A DNA stretch of 64,000 nucleotides from Hofstenia miamia (GCA_900660155.1 CABFPE010000019.1:1314727-1378726); one strand, 5' to 3'; positions 37,391-52,400 are shown, numbered from the stretch's first letter. A program made the numbers and translations. Notes: generated by a model from the letters alone, not told the origin.

Positions 37391-37882
37391 TTTACCTTTC
37401 CAAATTTTTATGAAATATATATGAACAAACACTATAAAAGTTTTACTGTAAGAAAAATTAAGCGCATAAAACATAAAATTTTCCAAATTATAAAAACGTA
37501 AGAAATGGGACTTGTACATAAATTGATTTGAGTGCCTAATTTGGACCCGTCATTCTACTTGAACCGAGATTTCTTTGTCCGATCTGGGGATCGAGTTGTA
37601 TTGCAATTTGTAGACCTAAAAAGCACACAAGCAAGTACAAGCAAAGTAAAATACATTTTACTATTATAGTGTTAACCGCAAAAATCGACAATAGAAAACT
37701 AAGGGGGCATTCACTATTGCCTCCTTCCAACTCTGTATACATCACCACTCTGATTAATTATCATGTAACAAGTGATAAAACAACTAAGTGATCCTGCTTA
37801 GCATTTAGTTTGACAATCAAACTCTATTCTTTGGTTGTGTATAGAGGATAGTGAGAGGAAAATCGTTATTGCTATTGACTTC

Positions 37883-37887
<5 letters not shown>

Positions 37888-37936
<49 letters not shown>

Positions 37937-37950
37937 GATATATATAGTCT
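37888..37950. repeat. (TA)n microsatellite
   Basis: About 60 bases of alternating TA with a few G interruptions near the right end. Confidence 0.9.
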
Positions 37951-39670
37951 GTTTCATATTAGGTTTCACACTGAGTAAATTTTAATTTTTAATGTTTAAA
38001 TTGTCAATAGCTTTTTGCAACTTAACTTCATCAAAGCCACAACTTTCCTTATAACTTCTTACACTTTTCATCTCAAACTATCAGTAACATTTAGAACTCC
38101 TAAGTGCGTTGACATCTCACTTTGCATGCTTAGAAGAAAAAATATTGATTTTCACAATGACTTTTTAGTTTTATTGAATGAAGATTTTTTATGAAAATGT
38201 ATGCTGAGCCTAAATTGTGCAGGATTTTTTAAAATCCGTGATTTCATCAAAAAATGTTAGCGCTTAAACTCTTAAACAATTGAAGATTTCCAAAATTCGG
38301 AACCCCACCGTATAGAATGTACTGTGACCAGATCTTTTTACAAAATCTTAATTTTCATGGAAATAATTAAAAGTGCATTTACCAAATCTAGCCTTTCCTA
38401 AGATTTCCAAATAGGCTTGGCATAAATTGTTTGAAAGTCCGCATGACAGTTTGGGGTTGGGTGATATGTATGCACCTTCTAATTTCTTGTATTTTTATGG
38501 AATTTTATCGTCACCGTGACTCTTAGGGTTCTATTCTTTTGCGAAAGTTTAATGCTTACCCTACTATTTAAGAATTTCCCTCTTTGTTTGCAACTAAAAC
38601 GTGTTTCAAAATTATTTTATAAAATGTTTATTTTTCTTGAAAAAAATTCCATTAATACATTAACGACAATAACTAATAAATCATTTTAACTACATAATTT
38701 CAGAGCGTAACTGACAATTCTGTAGAACTAGTCGTTAATGCAGTTAACTCTTGTCTTCCTTGCGCTTAAGTATAAAATGGAAGTTTCCTTTTTATGAAAT
38801 TTCGTATGAATTGTACTTATTACTATTCGAGTTTCCAATAGACCTCATTCAATTAGAAATGCAATTAATCTGTTTCCATTTGGTTTAGTTTCTCGCGTAG
38901 TTAATCCCCGACAAAACGTAGTGTTTCCACTATTCGTAGTTTGCTGCGATGTTGAATGAAAGAAAAAAAGTGTAGTTCTTCTGGGACAATACGCCTTTTA
39001 ATTTGGCGGTGTTTGTAATACTCGCGTATACTGATCAGTTTTTGCCATATTTTTGGCAGATCTAGAAAAGATCAAGGTTTCTGGCACAAAATATTGCAAA
39101 CAATGTTTTTCGTACTTAAGCTAGTTTTTTAAACCAAGAGGTTTTCATTAAATGATTTTGAAAATATGATTTTGTTGAAAAGCTTATGTAATTCTACTCT
39201 TGAATAATTTGTTTTACTCCAACTGGTGAAGATAATCGGAGATATTATTTAGATTGATTATAAATGTTTTTTAGAAATTCTTAATTTTTATAACTGGTCG
39301 AGTTATGCTGTAGGTCCAACAAAGCTTTTCAAAAAATGTTGAGCCTATGTATAACACGCTTTTTAGGAAGTTGCATTAACCTTGCCACCCGGCGGATTCA
39401 GAAAGGGCCGTTATGATTAATGCCATTGAAGAGTTTTATGTACCTGTATTTGTTTATGTTCTAATGCACAAAAAATTACTTGTAATATTCATCGTAATTC
39501 CGTAAAATGCCGCTTAAACAAAAAAACAAAATTTGAGTACAGCGTTGCCACTTGGAAACTATTAATTGACTATCACTTTTTAGTCATTTTTTTAAAAAAG
39601 CTTAAAGTTACTTTTGGTTACTCTTTTGTTTGACTTAAATTTGATTAACTGCCAAACTAAACCTAGCATT
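37951..39670. other. No gene recognised
   Basis: AT-rich sequence without a supported feature. Confidence 0.45.
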
Positions 39671-40458
39671 AAGGGGGCATGTACATTTTTAGTATCTTTT
39701 AAAGAAAAATATTTTACAAACAAGTCTATGTCTCTTTTTTGATATCACCATGACTTGATAGAGGGAAATATGTGAAAAAAAATTTTTCTGACTGAGTGGC
39801 CATAGCCATACATATGGCTACAAAATGGACATTTTGGCCAAAAAATAGCAGTATTTTAAAAATCTATCTAGTACAAAACTTTTTGTCTAATTGTCTCCAA
39901 ACTTGGTATATATACTATTTTACAGCATATGATCATTAGTTAGCATGGATTTTCCATATACTGGTATTGTTTTTGAGTTATATAATTTTAAAAATTCTAC
40001 CATACTCGCATACAATAAATGCCCAATTTTATCATCCCCTGACAAAAGCATGACCACATATCAAAAACTACTTGGCTTATTGCAATATCCATGCTAACTA
40101 TTGTTAATAACCTTCTAACCAGCAAGTATGCAAAATTTTGAGACATTTTATCCAACTTTAAAGAAGTAGATAGGTCTTAATTGCAAAAAAACATATTTTT
40201 TGGAAACGGACAAATTACAAGATATTACTTATATAAATATAAACAACAGTCACAAAAACACATAAAACAGGCATAACAGGTAATATACAGTTTCAGTCAA
40301 ACAATAAAATGGCAATAGTTTTAAAATTCTCCTGCTCCATATGTTTTACCCTCCATTTTCAATTTTTCCTCCTCTTCTTTTATACGCTGTTGCCTCCAGA
40401 GAACACGTTTACTTTTATTTACAGATTTGCGATAATTATCCTTAAGTCTCTTTCTGTC
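39671..40458 (-). mobile_element. Second Mutator-like copy, 3' part only
   Basis: Bases 40296-40458 match 28548-28710 with a single visible mismatch and encode the same transposase C-terminus on the minus strand, with the stop at about 40321. Sequence from 39671 (AAGGGGGCATGTACATTTTT) to 40295 is then probably the element's 3' untranslated region and end. The GGGGGC start resembles ends of this family, but the matching part of the other copy is hidden in the gap, so the outer boundary is inferred. The copy is cut off at a single N (40459) followed by (TA)n, an assembly join. Confidence 0.65.
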
Positions 40459-40459
40459 N

Positions 40460-40481
40460 TATATATATATATATATATATA
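40460..40481. repeat. (TA)n after a single N
   Basis: Alternating TA directly after the N at 40459. The join between Mutator sequence and what follows should not be trusted. Confidence 0.8.
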
Positions 40482-42846
40482 GTTGACGCCACAACATGGC
40501 CTATTTTGGTAATTTTCTCATTGCTTTTATAGTTGTTTTTAGTATTAAGAAGTATTTTGAAAAATTTCTGTATTATTGATGTAACCACTGCACTATGTAC
40601 GGCACTCAATTATCGTTGAATTTGTAACTTTTGAAAATATTGCAATCTTTAAATCCTAAATTGATTTAATCCCACAAGTATGTTGTTCTTTCAGAGTTTA
40701 ATTGTATTGTTTCATATATCTATTTAGAGATCAAGTCGAATTCGGTTGTTTGACAGTTTAATGGAAGTCATAATTCGAATCATTGCCTCGAAGATTTTGA
40801 TATTGAAACTTCTTCAAAATATTGCGATTTTCAGAATCTCATTACAAAGATTTTGAGCATACTATCATTAATCATTCTGTGAACTTTAATAAGCACGGTA
40901 ACTATTTTACCCATTTGATCATGTCTGTGAATAGTTATTTAAAGGTACTTTATTCTGTAGGTCATACTGTACGTCTTTATCTTTAAATTTAGTAATTCTA
41001 TTTTTGCTATTAGAAGTCTGGACGCATAAGGTATTTTGTATTATTTTGAATAGAAATGTGAGTTTCAAGTGATTTTTATTGTTCAGTTTCAGCTTCACAC
41101 CATAATTGGCATCTCTTTATCATACGTATAAGTAGCAGTTATATACTTAATTTTGTAAAAAAAACATTTTTTGCAGTGCAACATTATCTGTAAACGCATA
41201 CAGCAATCAGTTCTTGCAGGGCCTACTTAAAAATAGCTCCTGGTTCTTGTTAGCAGCTAATTCAAAAAAACGGAAATAGATTTGTGTTGTTTATGTTCTT
41301 CAAAGGACATATTACCTAGTAGCACTGTTGTATTCATTGTTTTGACTCATGTTCTTTTCTGAAGGTCACCCCATGTTCACTCCTTATATTTACATTGCTT
41401 TGTTGCAGGTGAGTTTTTATTTCTGGATGTCCTTTCTATGGATTTGATAAAGCAGTAAATTCTAACCCCATTGGCTAAGCATTTTGATTAAAACATCTTT
41501 ATCTTCCACTTGGGATTTTACTGGATAATGGAAACAGTTTTCTGTTTTGACATCTAACATCTGCGGTAGAGACTATCTTTGAATACAATAATGTTATGTG
41601 AGGGTATTTTATTTTACAAAATATCCCCAAGATGTCTTACAGACGTGGATGTCGTGGCGAAATTCGTCAGGGACAAAATCGCCATTTAATTATTTTGTGT
41701 TTCTTGCTGATTGATAGTTTTGCGAGCACTCAGTTCATCTTTTTATTCTTGCAAATTTTTAGGACTCCAAGTCGCCAGTTGTAATCTCCGGATTTGGCGC
41801 TTTTAACTAATAGCGATTAGAACTTAAATACCAATATGGGTATAGTTGATTCAACATGGAAAACCACAAAGTTTATCACTACTCGCCTTAATTTCCTTTT
41901 TTCAAGTCATCTAAAAAATTTATGAAATTGCGCATATTTTATGTGAAAATGGTGGCTCTCTTCAGTAAAAGGCTTCCATGTGCATACATATATACCTTAA
42001 AGTTTTTGTGGAGAACCTCATAACTCATTCAATTTTTGAAAAATATTAGTATATTTTGTATAACTTTCAAATAAATAATATTTTTATAATAATTCTAGGA
42101 AAGAAATTTGAACCGCATCTCCCCGTTCTAAGATCGTTTGAACATTGACTCTTAAATGTTTCTAGACGTCGACATTTTTAAAAAGAATTTGCAAGAATCT
42201 GTTGCACTCATTTTTCAATCCATTCTCAATTCTCTCTTTCTCTTTAATACGTTCATTTGATTGAATTACATGGAATGGGATTTTGGTGAATTATATTTCT
42301 TGATTCGTTTCATATTAAAAATGTGCAGGACTAAATTATTGACTAAATAGTTCTTACAGGGGTGTGTTTAGTCGGATTGAAAATGCACACTATACCAGCG
42401 CATATGCTTGTCAGCGGAATGAGAATTAGGATTTCATTTATTTATTTATAGTTATATGTTGCCGCTATTAAATTTTAAATTTATTGTTTGTCTTATGTTG
42501 GGAATGTCAATTGTACTGTTAATTGCTGGCTACGTGGTGTTTAATTGATTGACGGAGGCGTTTTGTGATCTGTTGATATTGTTAACACAGCAATCAGCTG
42601 TTTGCTAACATATTATGACACAACGCAATTGCGAAAGCATTGTGAGTGCCAATAGCTAGCGGTGTCGCTACAATTAAGTGATTTGTTAATTAATTTTCTC
42701 CAGCGGTGAATGGCGCACGTATTTGGGCGAGAAGTTCGACCTTTCTGCTAATGTAAACTGCACGGTAATTTGATTGGCTCGCAGTTTTATTTCTCAATTG
42801 GCGAAAATTAATTCTTTCAGATAGTGATTGGAGTTGATTCACACCC
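40482..42846. other. Upstream region of the protocadherin-like gene; no exon recognised
   Basis: No open frame of note. The last 400 bases have somewhat higher GC and motifs such as CAGCTG (42595) and CCAATAGC (42649), and would hold the 5' untranslated region and perhaps the promoter. There is no obvious TATA box at a fitting distance, and the transcription start may lie further upstream behind a non-coding exon. Confidence 0.35.
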
Positions 42847-43254
42847 ATGTACTTACTCCTCTTTTTGTGGATTAACAATCTTTTTCATCCCAATCGCGTT
42901 AATGGACAGAAAACATACACCATAAGTGAGAACCAGCCACCTAACACCCGAATATGTGATATATCCACTATCTTCAAAAACATTCAATTGGAAGGCAGTA
43001 CTATTAGGGCAGTTGATTCAGGATTCAAAAAAGTCGACCTTGATGTTGTTAGAGAAAGTGACGATGTTCATTACTTAATAACTAAAACCACTCTAGATAG
43101 GGAGGAGCTATGCAAAGCAAAGCATAATATTGCTTGTGTTACTAGTGTCTCACTTAGTATAATGGTTGATGGAAAGGCTCCAGAGTTTGACCGAATCAAT
43201 CTTCAAATAGCTGACCAAAACGACAATAAACCTAAGTTTTCGAAATCGGAGCAG
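42847..43254 (+). CDS. Exon 1: signal peptide and EC1
   Basis: 136 codons from ATG to the CAG|GTGATT donor, phase 0. I chose this ATG because the signal peptide follows at once and the mature protein then starts GQKTYTISENQPP, as in protocadherin EC1. The start context (CACCCATGT) is weak. The open frame reads on past the donor for 20 residues, but those residues are intronic. Confidence 0.88.
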
Positions 43255-43371
43255 GTGATTTTTTATAATGTTTTTATCTTAGTTATACTTCTAATACAAT
43301 GGGTTTATCTCAATTAATAGTAGCCGTATTATTACTTTGTGTAGATGCTACCCTTATTGTTATTAATATTA

Positions 43372-43406
<35 letters not shown>

Positions 43407-46400
43407 AATAGCATGTGAGGGTAAGCAAGAGTCATGATTATACATGAAAATATGTACTTTACAGTTTTTATTAGTTTTTTCTAAACTTTTTTGAAAAATG
43501 ATTTATTGGAATAAAGCAGATCCGTTTCTGCCTGTTTTTTCTATGTTAATGTTCAAATTCAAAAGCGGTTTATCTAGTGTTTTCTTATGTGCATTTATTG
43601 ATAAAGGTAGCACGAATATGGATACTAACCTACAATTTCAATACACGAACCAAAAACATTAAATTTGTAACATAGCATTGCTATATTTCTTGTATTGGTG
43701 TAGTGACACACAAGTCCTATATTCATTTAACATATATTTCCCAATAATTATATATATAATTAGTTTGCTTAAATCAAGCTTTTCCATGTAATTAAATTTT
43801 GGCACATCTTCATATTTTTCATCAATATTGCCGAAGCTATTAATAGAGAAACGATTTAGTCACAGATAAATATATGTCAGGTCAAGATAGACAGTGTTTC
43901 GCATCAAGCAATAAACGCGGTGTGTCATAAATTCACAAAGCCTTTTTCATTTGAAATCATCAAAGCATTGGTTAATAATATTTCATTTTTTTGCAAACAA
44001 AACTTATCTCTTCTGTATAGAAAATGCAATCGATTTTTAATTGCTTCTCCTGCAGTATTTTCTTCTCCGTGTTTAAATAAATAGATAAAGTCCTTGTAAG
44101 ATGCAACGCTTTTAAAAGCAATCGTGGAAGAAGTACACTAAAAGCATCATTTCCCTACATTTAGAAACGCTTCTTGGCATTTTGGAAAATCATGCATAAC
44201 GTAACGCTAAACAAATAATGTTATTCTTGCACGAAAAGTATTTATTAAAAGTATCAAAAGTTTTTGCAAGTTGCGTGAACTTATATGAGTAGTTTCAGAG
44301 CTACAAACAGGCCGATGTTTGAGTTAAGCCCAACCCAGTTAGGCAGCACTGGCGATTGTAATTTTAAATTTCCAATGTTTTTTTTATTCGAAATATTTTC
44401 TTATATGTTTTAAAGTTAAGAATGAAGACGTATTTATTAAATTTATTGGGATATACAGATGTCACATTTTGGTATATACCATTTCCAGTAGTCATAGTGA
44501 AATCTAAGGATGTTGTTAATGTTAAAGGCTATGCATTTTGCCTAGGCAAAGAAAAGTTCTATTTAATATCAAATACTTTGTATAAAAATTTCGATTGGAA
44601 AGTTTTTTATATTGATAAATTTATTATTAGCAAACTTATCTTCAAAAAACCTTTGGACGGAATGTTAAATTAGTATTTATCAGCACTCAGACTACTAGAA
44701 ATGTTTTTTTTAAAGATTCGCAAAAATGTAAAACGCAGAAGTAGTAGATGAAGTATGTTTACAATTTTTGTTAGAACCTACTTTGTTTCTTCATGATAAC
44801 AAGTTATGTTCCGATGGGTACATTTTTTAGCTCTCTCTTCTGCCATAATTTTGGGAAATACCGCTTTAATGTTATTAATTTGCAGTATTCGATGTAATAC
44901 GATTTATGGGAAACACTTTTTTGTAAATTAGTTTTTAGTCTACACTAATGAGTTTTAGCTTTTACTTCGACATTTTTGTCGGTGTGAAATTTATTCACAA
45001 ACTTCATCTAACTCTTGTGTTTCATAAGACACTAACTGCAATGGTTTGAGTGGGGTGTTCTCAATTTTTTGACACTTCTTTCCTCAAAATTCACATGGCT
45101 TCCGCTTACAAAAGGCGAAATTCCCTTCAATATACACAATTTTCCATAGATATTTTAAATACAACAGCTCTGATTTTTTATTAAAAAATTAATAAATTGC
45201 CATTTTATTTGTCAGCTTCAAAATTCTTATTGAAGGTGTCAGTCAAGTACATGTCGAGTTTGGGTTGATTTTTAAGTAACTCAATAATTTTGAAAGCAAT
45301 ACATTTATGAAATCTTTAGTTTACCCAATTCTATCAATTTTTAAAGGTTTTTTAGTAAATTATAACAGCAGATGATTTCAAGATTTCTGAAATTTGTGCT
45401 TAACGGTTTTTGTAGTAAGGGTTAGCACACAATACACAGTTGATGCTTTAATCTGTAGTTGAAATCAATGTGCTTATGTCCTACGTCTCACAGCTGTAAA
45501 TATTTTCTACTTTGAGAAAGACCCGAAAATCTGTGTTACCTAAAAGTTTTTTTGTTAAAAACTCATTCTCGACGGAAATAGGTTGCGCTTAAAATGTGAA
45601 AATCGATCAGCAAATCTGTGTATTTTGCATTGAACGAAATCAAATCAAATAATTATCATTTCTAAAATTTGCCATAAACAATAAATCTGTCATTGGAAAG
45701 ACCCAATAAATAATAAATTAAAAATTGATCGCGTAGTGAGAGGGAATGTAGTATGTCTCATCCGTGATTTACACTTTCTATTATTCACATGACTGAGGTT
45801 TATTGTTGTTTCCATTCGCTTACAGACCTTCATTGGCATGTCACAGCAATCTTGCATTACAAAGAAAGCGTTATTTTATTAATATTACACATGCAATGAA
45901 CTTTTTGTTAAAATATTTCTTGTAACTTTCTATTATAGAAGGCTTCTAAGCTATTTAGAAGGCTTTGTTAGTATTTTGCAGTCATTTTCTGAAGTACCTT
46001 TGATTTTCTATGAGGTTGAGTTTGTAATAGTTAACTGGCCAATTTCTTCATTTTTTCATTTTTTTATTTATATTGCTGAGAAGTAGTATGATTTGGCATG
46101 TAAATCGTCTTGTTCCATGGAATTTACTGGTTCCAGTACCATCAAAATAAATTTGAAATTCGGGCTCATTACTTCAGTGGAACCGGGACCAATATGCCAC
46201 TGGGGGCACTATTGAGGGGTTGGGACCACGGCCAAGTTTTTGCAATCTCTTCCAATCATTCTAGACTGCTGAAGCGTGGACTCTAGTTATTTCTAATTTG
46301 GAAAAGTTAATAGTATAGCTATTTTATTTATTTCGTACGGTCACATGGAAACATAAGATTTAATATGACAGAACTGGAACCAAATCTAGTGAGATCATAC

Positions 46401-49400
46401 GGAGCTGGGACCATCAAGTTTCAATCCTGAAGAACAAAAATATAGATCACCATTTATTAGTGTAAACGTTTTTAAGCTACTATTTTGTAAAATATTACTA
46501 AACGATTAGTTACTTTCTTTGTTCTCATTACCTTCATCTGTCCTTTGTTGATTTTTAGAAATATATATAATATGTGTTACCTTCATTTTGTCAACATGTA
46601 ATATCCATCTAATAATCCTATATTGTTTACACCAACTATTTAACTTATAAAACTTCTAACAATCGAAATAATTCAATTTCTTCACTTCCCAAATTCAAAA
46701 CTGCAAATTGAATAAAATTTCTTTGAATGGTTTAATTGAATTTCTTTTTGTAACTTTACTTTGTTTCGTTTGCGAGTTACAATGTCTTGTGGCACTGTTT
46801 TTCAAAGCATATCAGATCCACTTTATTGGCACATTAAAGCTTTGCGCGAACTACTTTAGACAACCGGGTGATTTTTTTGAAAAAAATTAATCATGGCCTT
46901 GCAATTTTAAGCGAAGGGTAGCACCCCAGAAATGGACATGGTCCGAAAACTTTGTCCCAAGCCCGGCACGGGTCGGCCAATTAAATTAATGACAATTGTG
47001 ATCATTACCAAAATATTTCCTTTATTGTTTCAGTTTGATAGGCCTAAGTTGGGATGATAGTAACCTAGTAAAATCTACACACTGAATTTTAGAAAAGTAT
47101 ACTAATGTAAAACACATTGTTTATAAATTTATGGCATTCACTGTTGCATAATAGTAAGTTCTTTTTGAAATGTCGGCCCAATGCCAGTCATCTCTTGGGG
47201 GAATTGATGGTGATTAAAGTTTGTGGATATGTTTAATATGTTAGTTTATATTATGCTAATGCTAGGTGATATACTATAGAGCAATTCACATTTCATTTAA
47301 ATTTGCTAAGATTTTATAAAATGATGAGTTTAAAATAGCATATTATAATAAAATCGCTATATTTCCCTTTGAATTATAATATCCCCACAAGCTAGAAACT
47401 TGTAAATATATTCCTCTATTTTATTGACCTTGTTTTATAGCCCAAGGGCAGGCAAGTGTATCAAGATGATTATATCAATACCGCACGCATACTAATGCGT
47501 GTGCGCTATTTACAGTTCTTTATTTATATTTTATTATTAATAGATTGGGCGTCCATGCTATTTTCACGCGTTCATTTCTTATTTGTCGATTACGCATTCA
47601 GTTCTGAATAATTAATTTATTAGCCTACGTTCCGATCCAATTGGCAATATTAGACCGTTTCAGTTAAAGACAAAATCGATAAATTTTAGTATTACTCAAT
47701 ACATTCATTTTCAAAGAAATTAAGCTAAATATCGAGGCTCATTGTTCAAAGTAACACCGTGGGAATTGGGGTCCATTGTTCTTAAATACATGTATGTGCG
47801 GGGGAAAAAAACTCGCTGTTTCTAAATTTTTTTATTCAAATTGACACTCAATCGCATGTATGCGTTTCACTCATTGTATCGTGATGCCTCTTGTATTGAC
47901 TAGCCAATTGACAATTCGTTCTTTTTGCTGATCATATAAATATGATCTCTTGCTGTTAATCATTTCTATCTATTGCCAGACATGAAAGTCACCATATTCT
48001 TAAATTGTTCCTGATTTTTTACACTCTTGGGCCTTGAGTTCTTATACATATATAGAGTGTATGGGTGATTAATCGATAAATTTGTTCGATTAATAATTTA
48101 TTAATCGACGAATTCTATCTATTTTTGGAGGTTACATTTGTAGACGAAAATTATTACATTTTTAGATATTTTCTCAATAGTGAGTTGAATTTAAAGAATC
48201 TATAAGTTGAAAGTAATTTTATAGTGAAAAGTCAATATATATGGCTAATTTAAAGTTATGAAACCTCTGTTGAATTGGTTGTGGTGCGAGGGTGGCGCTG
48301 ATGAAATATTTAATCTAATTTTTCGTCATCGCCCAGGGCTGTAGGTGAATTGGTATGTGCACCATTAATCGAAAACTTTGAAAAGTGCGATTAATCGGCG
48401 CTCTTCTAATTCTTAATATATATGTATGTATGTCGCTTTAATTGCCCTACACACAAAGTTGCCTGATATATGAAACGTTGTATAGCAACCGTGCGCATTT
48501 GTCATACTAAAGATGATGATTAAAAGAGTTTTTTCGTTTTAAGTTTTTGAAATTTCAATTCTTGATGCAATAAATTATTTTCGCCATGCAGTGTTTGTTT
48601 AAATTTTCAATTACGTCCTGTTTTGAAGTATGTGCTACACTAACAAACAGTTTCAACTGCTGTTTTAATAATTTTCTTTTTATTTATGTTACGGCTGTGA
48701 CATAGACTTCGTTTGTAGATGAAATATTTTAACAACTTAAGTTTTGTCACACGTAAGCTAATTATAAGATTTACTTATCGTCATTTGTTTCTATTCTTCC
48801 AATTAAACGCATGTCATCCGAATATTTAACAACATCCACAAGGTTTATATGCATGTGCATCTCTTCATTTGGTATATCATGGGTCTGATATGTAAATTGT
48901 ATTCGATTTTATCTTAAAAATCCTGGTATCATTTTTAATATACAAATCGTTTTTGCACATTACAAAAACCTTTCACTGAGCCCATGCGGGAGTTTGGTAA
49001 TCGGGAGGCATGTATACATCTTCTAGTGATTATGTTTGAATGTAATTTGGAAAATTTGCACTAAAGTACTTGAAAAGATTACCAATTTTTATTTGAATTT
49101 TTTTAACTCTCCCAATACCTAATGTTCAGGCAAATATAAGGTTTAAAGCCCATGGCATCAACAACGCATTTTAGTGGTTTTTTATTTGTAATTATACTTA
49201 CAAACCAATTGAAACGTCGCATGTTTAAGTAATAGGATTATAACTGTATAATGCTGGGCCAAAAGTTTCTCACCTTTCTTCAATTTTTTTGTTTGAAGAA
49301 TAGATGTTATCATTTTTTTAGTACAAGAACTATTACTTTTTTAGAGGACAATATATAATGAATTTCTCAATAGATATTTGGGGTGCATAAATACATCAAA

Positions 49401-52400
49401 AAATCTAATTCTGTGTGAAAAGTTGAGTATTTTTCTATGAAGGGAGCTATTGACATATCATGTATATTTATGGAGACATTTTTCTATTTTACAAAGGGAA
49501 AGGATAGAAATTGTAAATAAAATTCACATTGACATTACAAGAATTTATCTTGGTGCTAAAAATCAAATGTATAACGTTGATCTTTACAAAATTGATTTTC
49601 AAGATTTTGGACAAGTATTGAATAGAGCTTTAAAATATTTGCATTAAAATTTGTATTATCGTTTGATTAGAAAAATTTTATTTATAAATTCGAGCATTTG
49701 TGAAACTAGTAATTTTAAATTTATCTCAAAAAACTTCCTGGATTACTTTAGAAATAATTAGTTTTTCTAATTTGAAATTTTGTCATACTTTGCTACTCTT
49801 TCTTTAATTTATCCGCATTTTTCGTAAGATAAATTCTTGAATATTTAATAATTAAATAATAAATTATTCAGATGTTTAGATAATTATGCATTACTCACTT
49901 TAAGAAATAGTCAGCTGACGATGGCTAATTTTATAAACGTTTTTTCAATTAATTCTTTCACTAGTGTTTTTACAAATATTATAATTAGCAACTGTTTCCC
50001 GCTAGCAGCATTTTGTTTAATTTTGAAGAAAAGTGATGCTTGCAGACGAGAATATTTAATTACAATTGAGCAGAAATATATGCATGTCGCTGACGTCACA
50101 GTTTTCGAAATGTTTACATTTTGTTATTTGAGATACGCTGTAAAGCAACACTGATAGCTTAGTAAACACTATAAAATACATTTCGATTTAACTAATGGAA
50201 AACCATTGATTTGTAACTTTTGAACAAAAGAAATTGTGAATTCAAAACTATTAAACCATTCAAAGAAACTTTCTAAGAGTTCTCTTTATTCTCTTTTGCC
50301 TATTGAAATCATAAAGCTTCAACGTTAGCGTTTACCGCAAATAGCTATGACCGATCTTTTCATGGTACTAATTTCTTTATTTGTGTTTGCAATGCCTAAG
50401 GCATTTAAGAATTTTGATATGGCCGCTTTCATTTAAATATAAAATTTCTTTTGTGTAAATTAATTTGAGTTGATATGCCATTTTTGAAAATTGGGGAATG
50501 TCTATTTCTTATTTATTTTAAGATAAACAGCTTATCTTTAAGAAGGCTTACCGTAGTCTAATTTTGAAAATATCAGATAAGACGTGTTGCCAATACGACC
50601 GGGTCTCACGAGCTTATTTCAAAATTATTCAGAAACATTCGTAGGCATGGGGAGCTTTGGGGCTGCTAACTTTTGAAGAAATCAAAACTGTCTGTGTGTA
50701 TAGAGAGATGTTGTTGTTTCTGTAACCAAAGGTAGTCGGCATAGCCTAAAATCCTTTGCATGAGAAACATTATTTTCGACACGAGCATTCTTCCATTTAT
50801 TCACAATTTTTGCCATGCAAGCTTTCCGAATAAAGATTATTTAAAATCGAGAACATAGTGCATAAGTTTTAATTCGCGAAATTCACTGTGTCATTTTACT
50901 TAATTATATTCTTGAGAAATATCGAGTCTTGAATAAAGAACTGATATTTTAGCTTTTATTTAAAATTCTCTCCCATTTTGACCCTAATTATTTTTGTAAA
51001 TTGAAAGGCTGTTATTGATGCCTGCTATAATGCCGGCGTAATTCAGGATGTTTTGCGATCTATCAGTAATTTAATTCTACAAAGGTTTTCACGATGTTTG
51101 ACCTAAATTTATTTAAAATGATTTAAGACTTCTTTAGCCCTACATTTTGAAAAGAATTACTTAACATTTTGAAGTTATTTAACCTTTAAGTGCATTGGCG
51201 AGTACAAGAGGGAGGCTTGAGGGGGCTAAGCCCCCCTCAGTCAAAGTAGATTTTGATGGAGCCACCCAAAGAAATGAACTACCTCACTAAATAATGAAGG
51301 CCTTTTTAATTTTAGCCACTCCAAATTTTCAAAGCTTTACTCGTCCCTGTTTAAATGCATCATTTAGTGTGAAAAAATTTTGCAGTTTGTAATATATTGT
51401 GACTAATTGAGAATTGAGATTTGTGATATTTAAGAGTTTAATTGAAATGTGCAATTATGTGTTAATAATTTTGCGCTATTTGGTAATTTACTCAGATGGA
51501 TGTCGAGTTGTAACCTGGCGGGTCTTGAATGACCTAGTGTCGGGCCTGGCCTCGTCCTGAAAAGTCTGTATAATTAGCCTATAATTGTATTAATATACTT
51601 TTTGCACCATTATATCAATGAACTAATATACATCAAATATTTAATCTGATTTTTTTATTTACAAAAAACCTCTTCGAATGGTTTTGGATATAACGTGCAA
51701 GGACCAGGGATCTTTTTTGCTGATTTCAACGAGCCTGCCTGTTTGGGTTATGTTATGGTGCAAAGAGCCCGAACCCTAAATTACAGCCCAAAGCTGTAGG
51801 TTAGATGCATTCAATTAATTTAATTGATTCTGTTCGACTTTCACTTAAATATATGTGAAATATATGGAAAAATATTTTAATTAGTTTTGTCTGGTGTTTT
51901 AGCTGATAAATTGAGCATATATACTTGCAAAACTTCCTGTAATCGAATGCTGTGCTTCCATTTCATAATTATAAAGTTTTGTGTATTTTTATCTCATAGT
52001 ATATTCTCTATATGAGTTTATTAATGTATTACGTAAATCTGCTGCTTCCTCTTTTAGGTGGCAATCAAATTTTTTAGCATAAAACAATTTAAAAGCACTT
52101 TGAGTGTAAACGACAATGAAGTTTAGCGAGTGGTAATTAGCCAATTGTTCTTTGGCCAAATGGTTTGAAGTATTTGGATAATTTCTAGTTTAAAGCTAAC
52201 AGACAATATCAAAGTATACTTAAATAATGCTCGTTTAAAAATGAAAACGCGTAGAATTCCTTCAAAGTGCACGCAGTGTGAGTGTGATTACGTCATCTGC
52301 AACACTTTGCTGCATGTCTAATATATCGCCTGCATGTGACACACCTCGCCGTAAAGAGCAGCATGATCTGATTGGATTATTAGACGCTATGATTGGATAT

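Noticed and set aside
42690-42878. Minus-strand frame overlapping protocadherin exon 1
   Set aside because: Antisense shadow of the exon and its upstream region, with no motif of its own.
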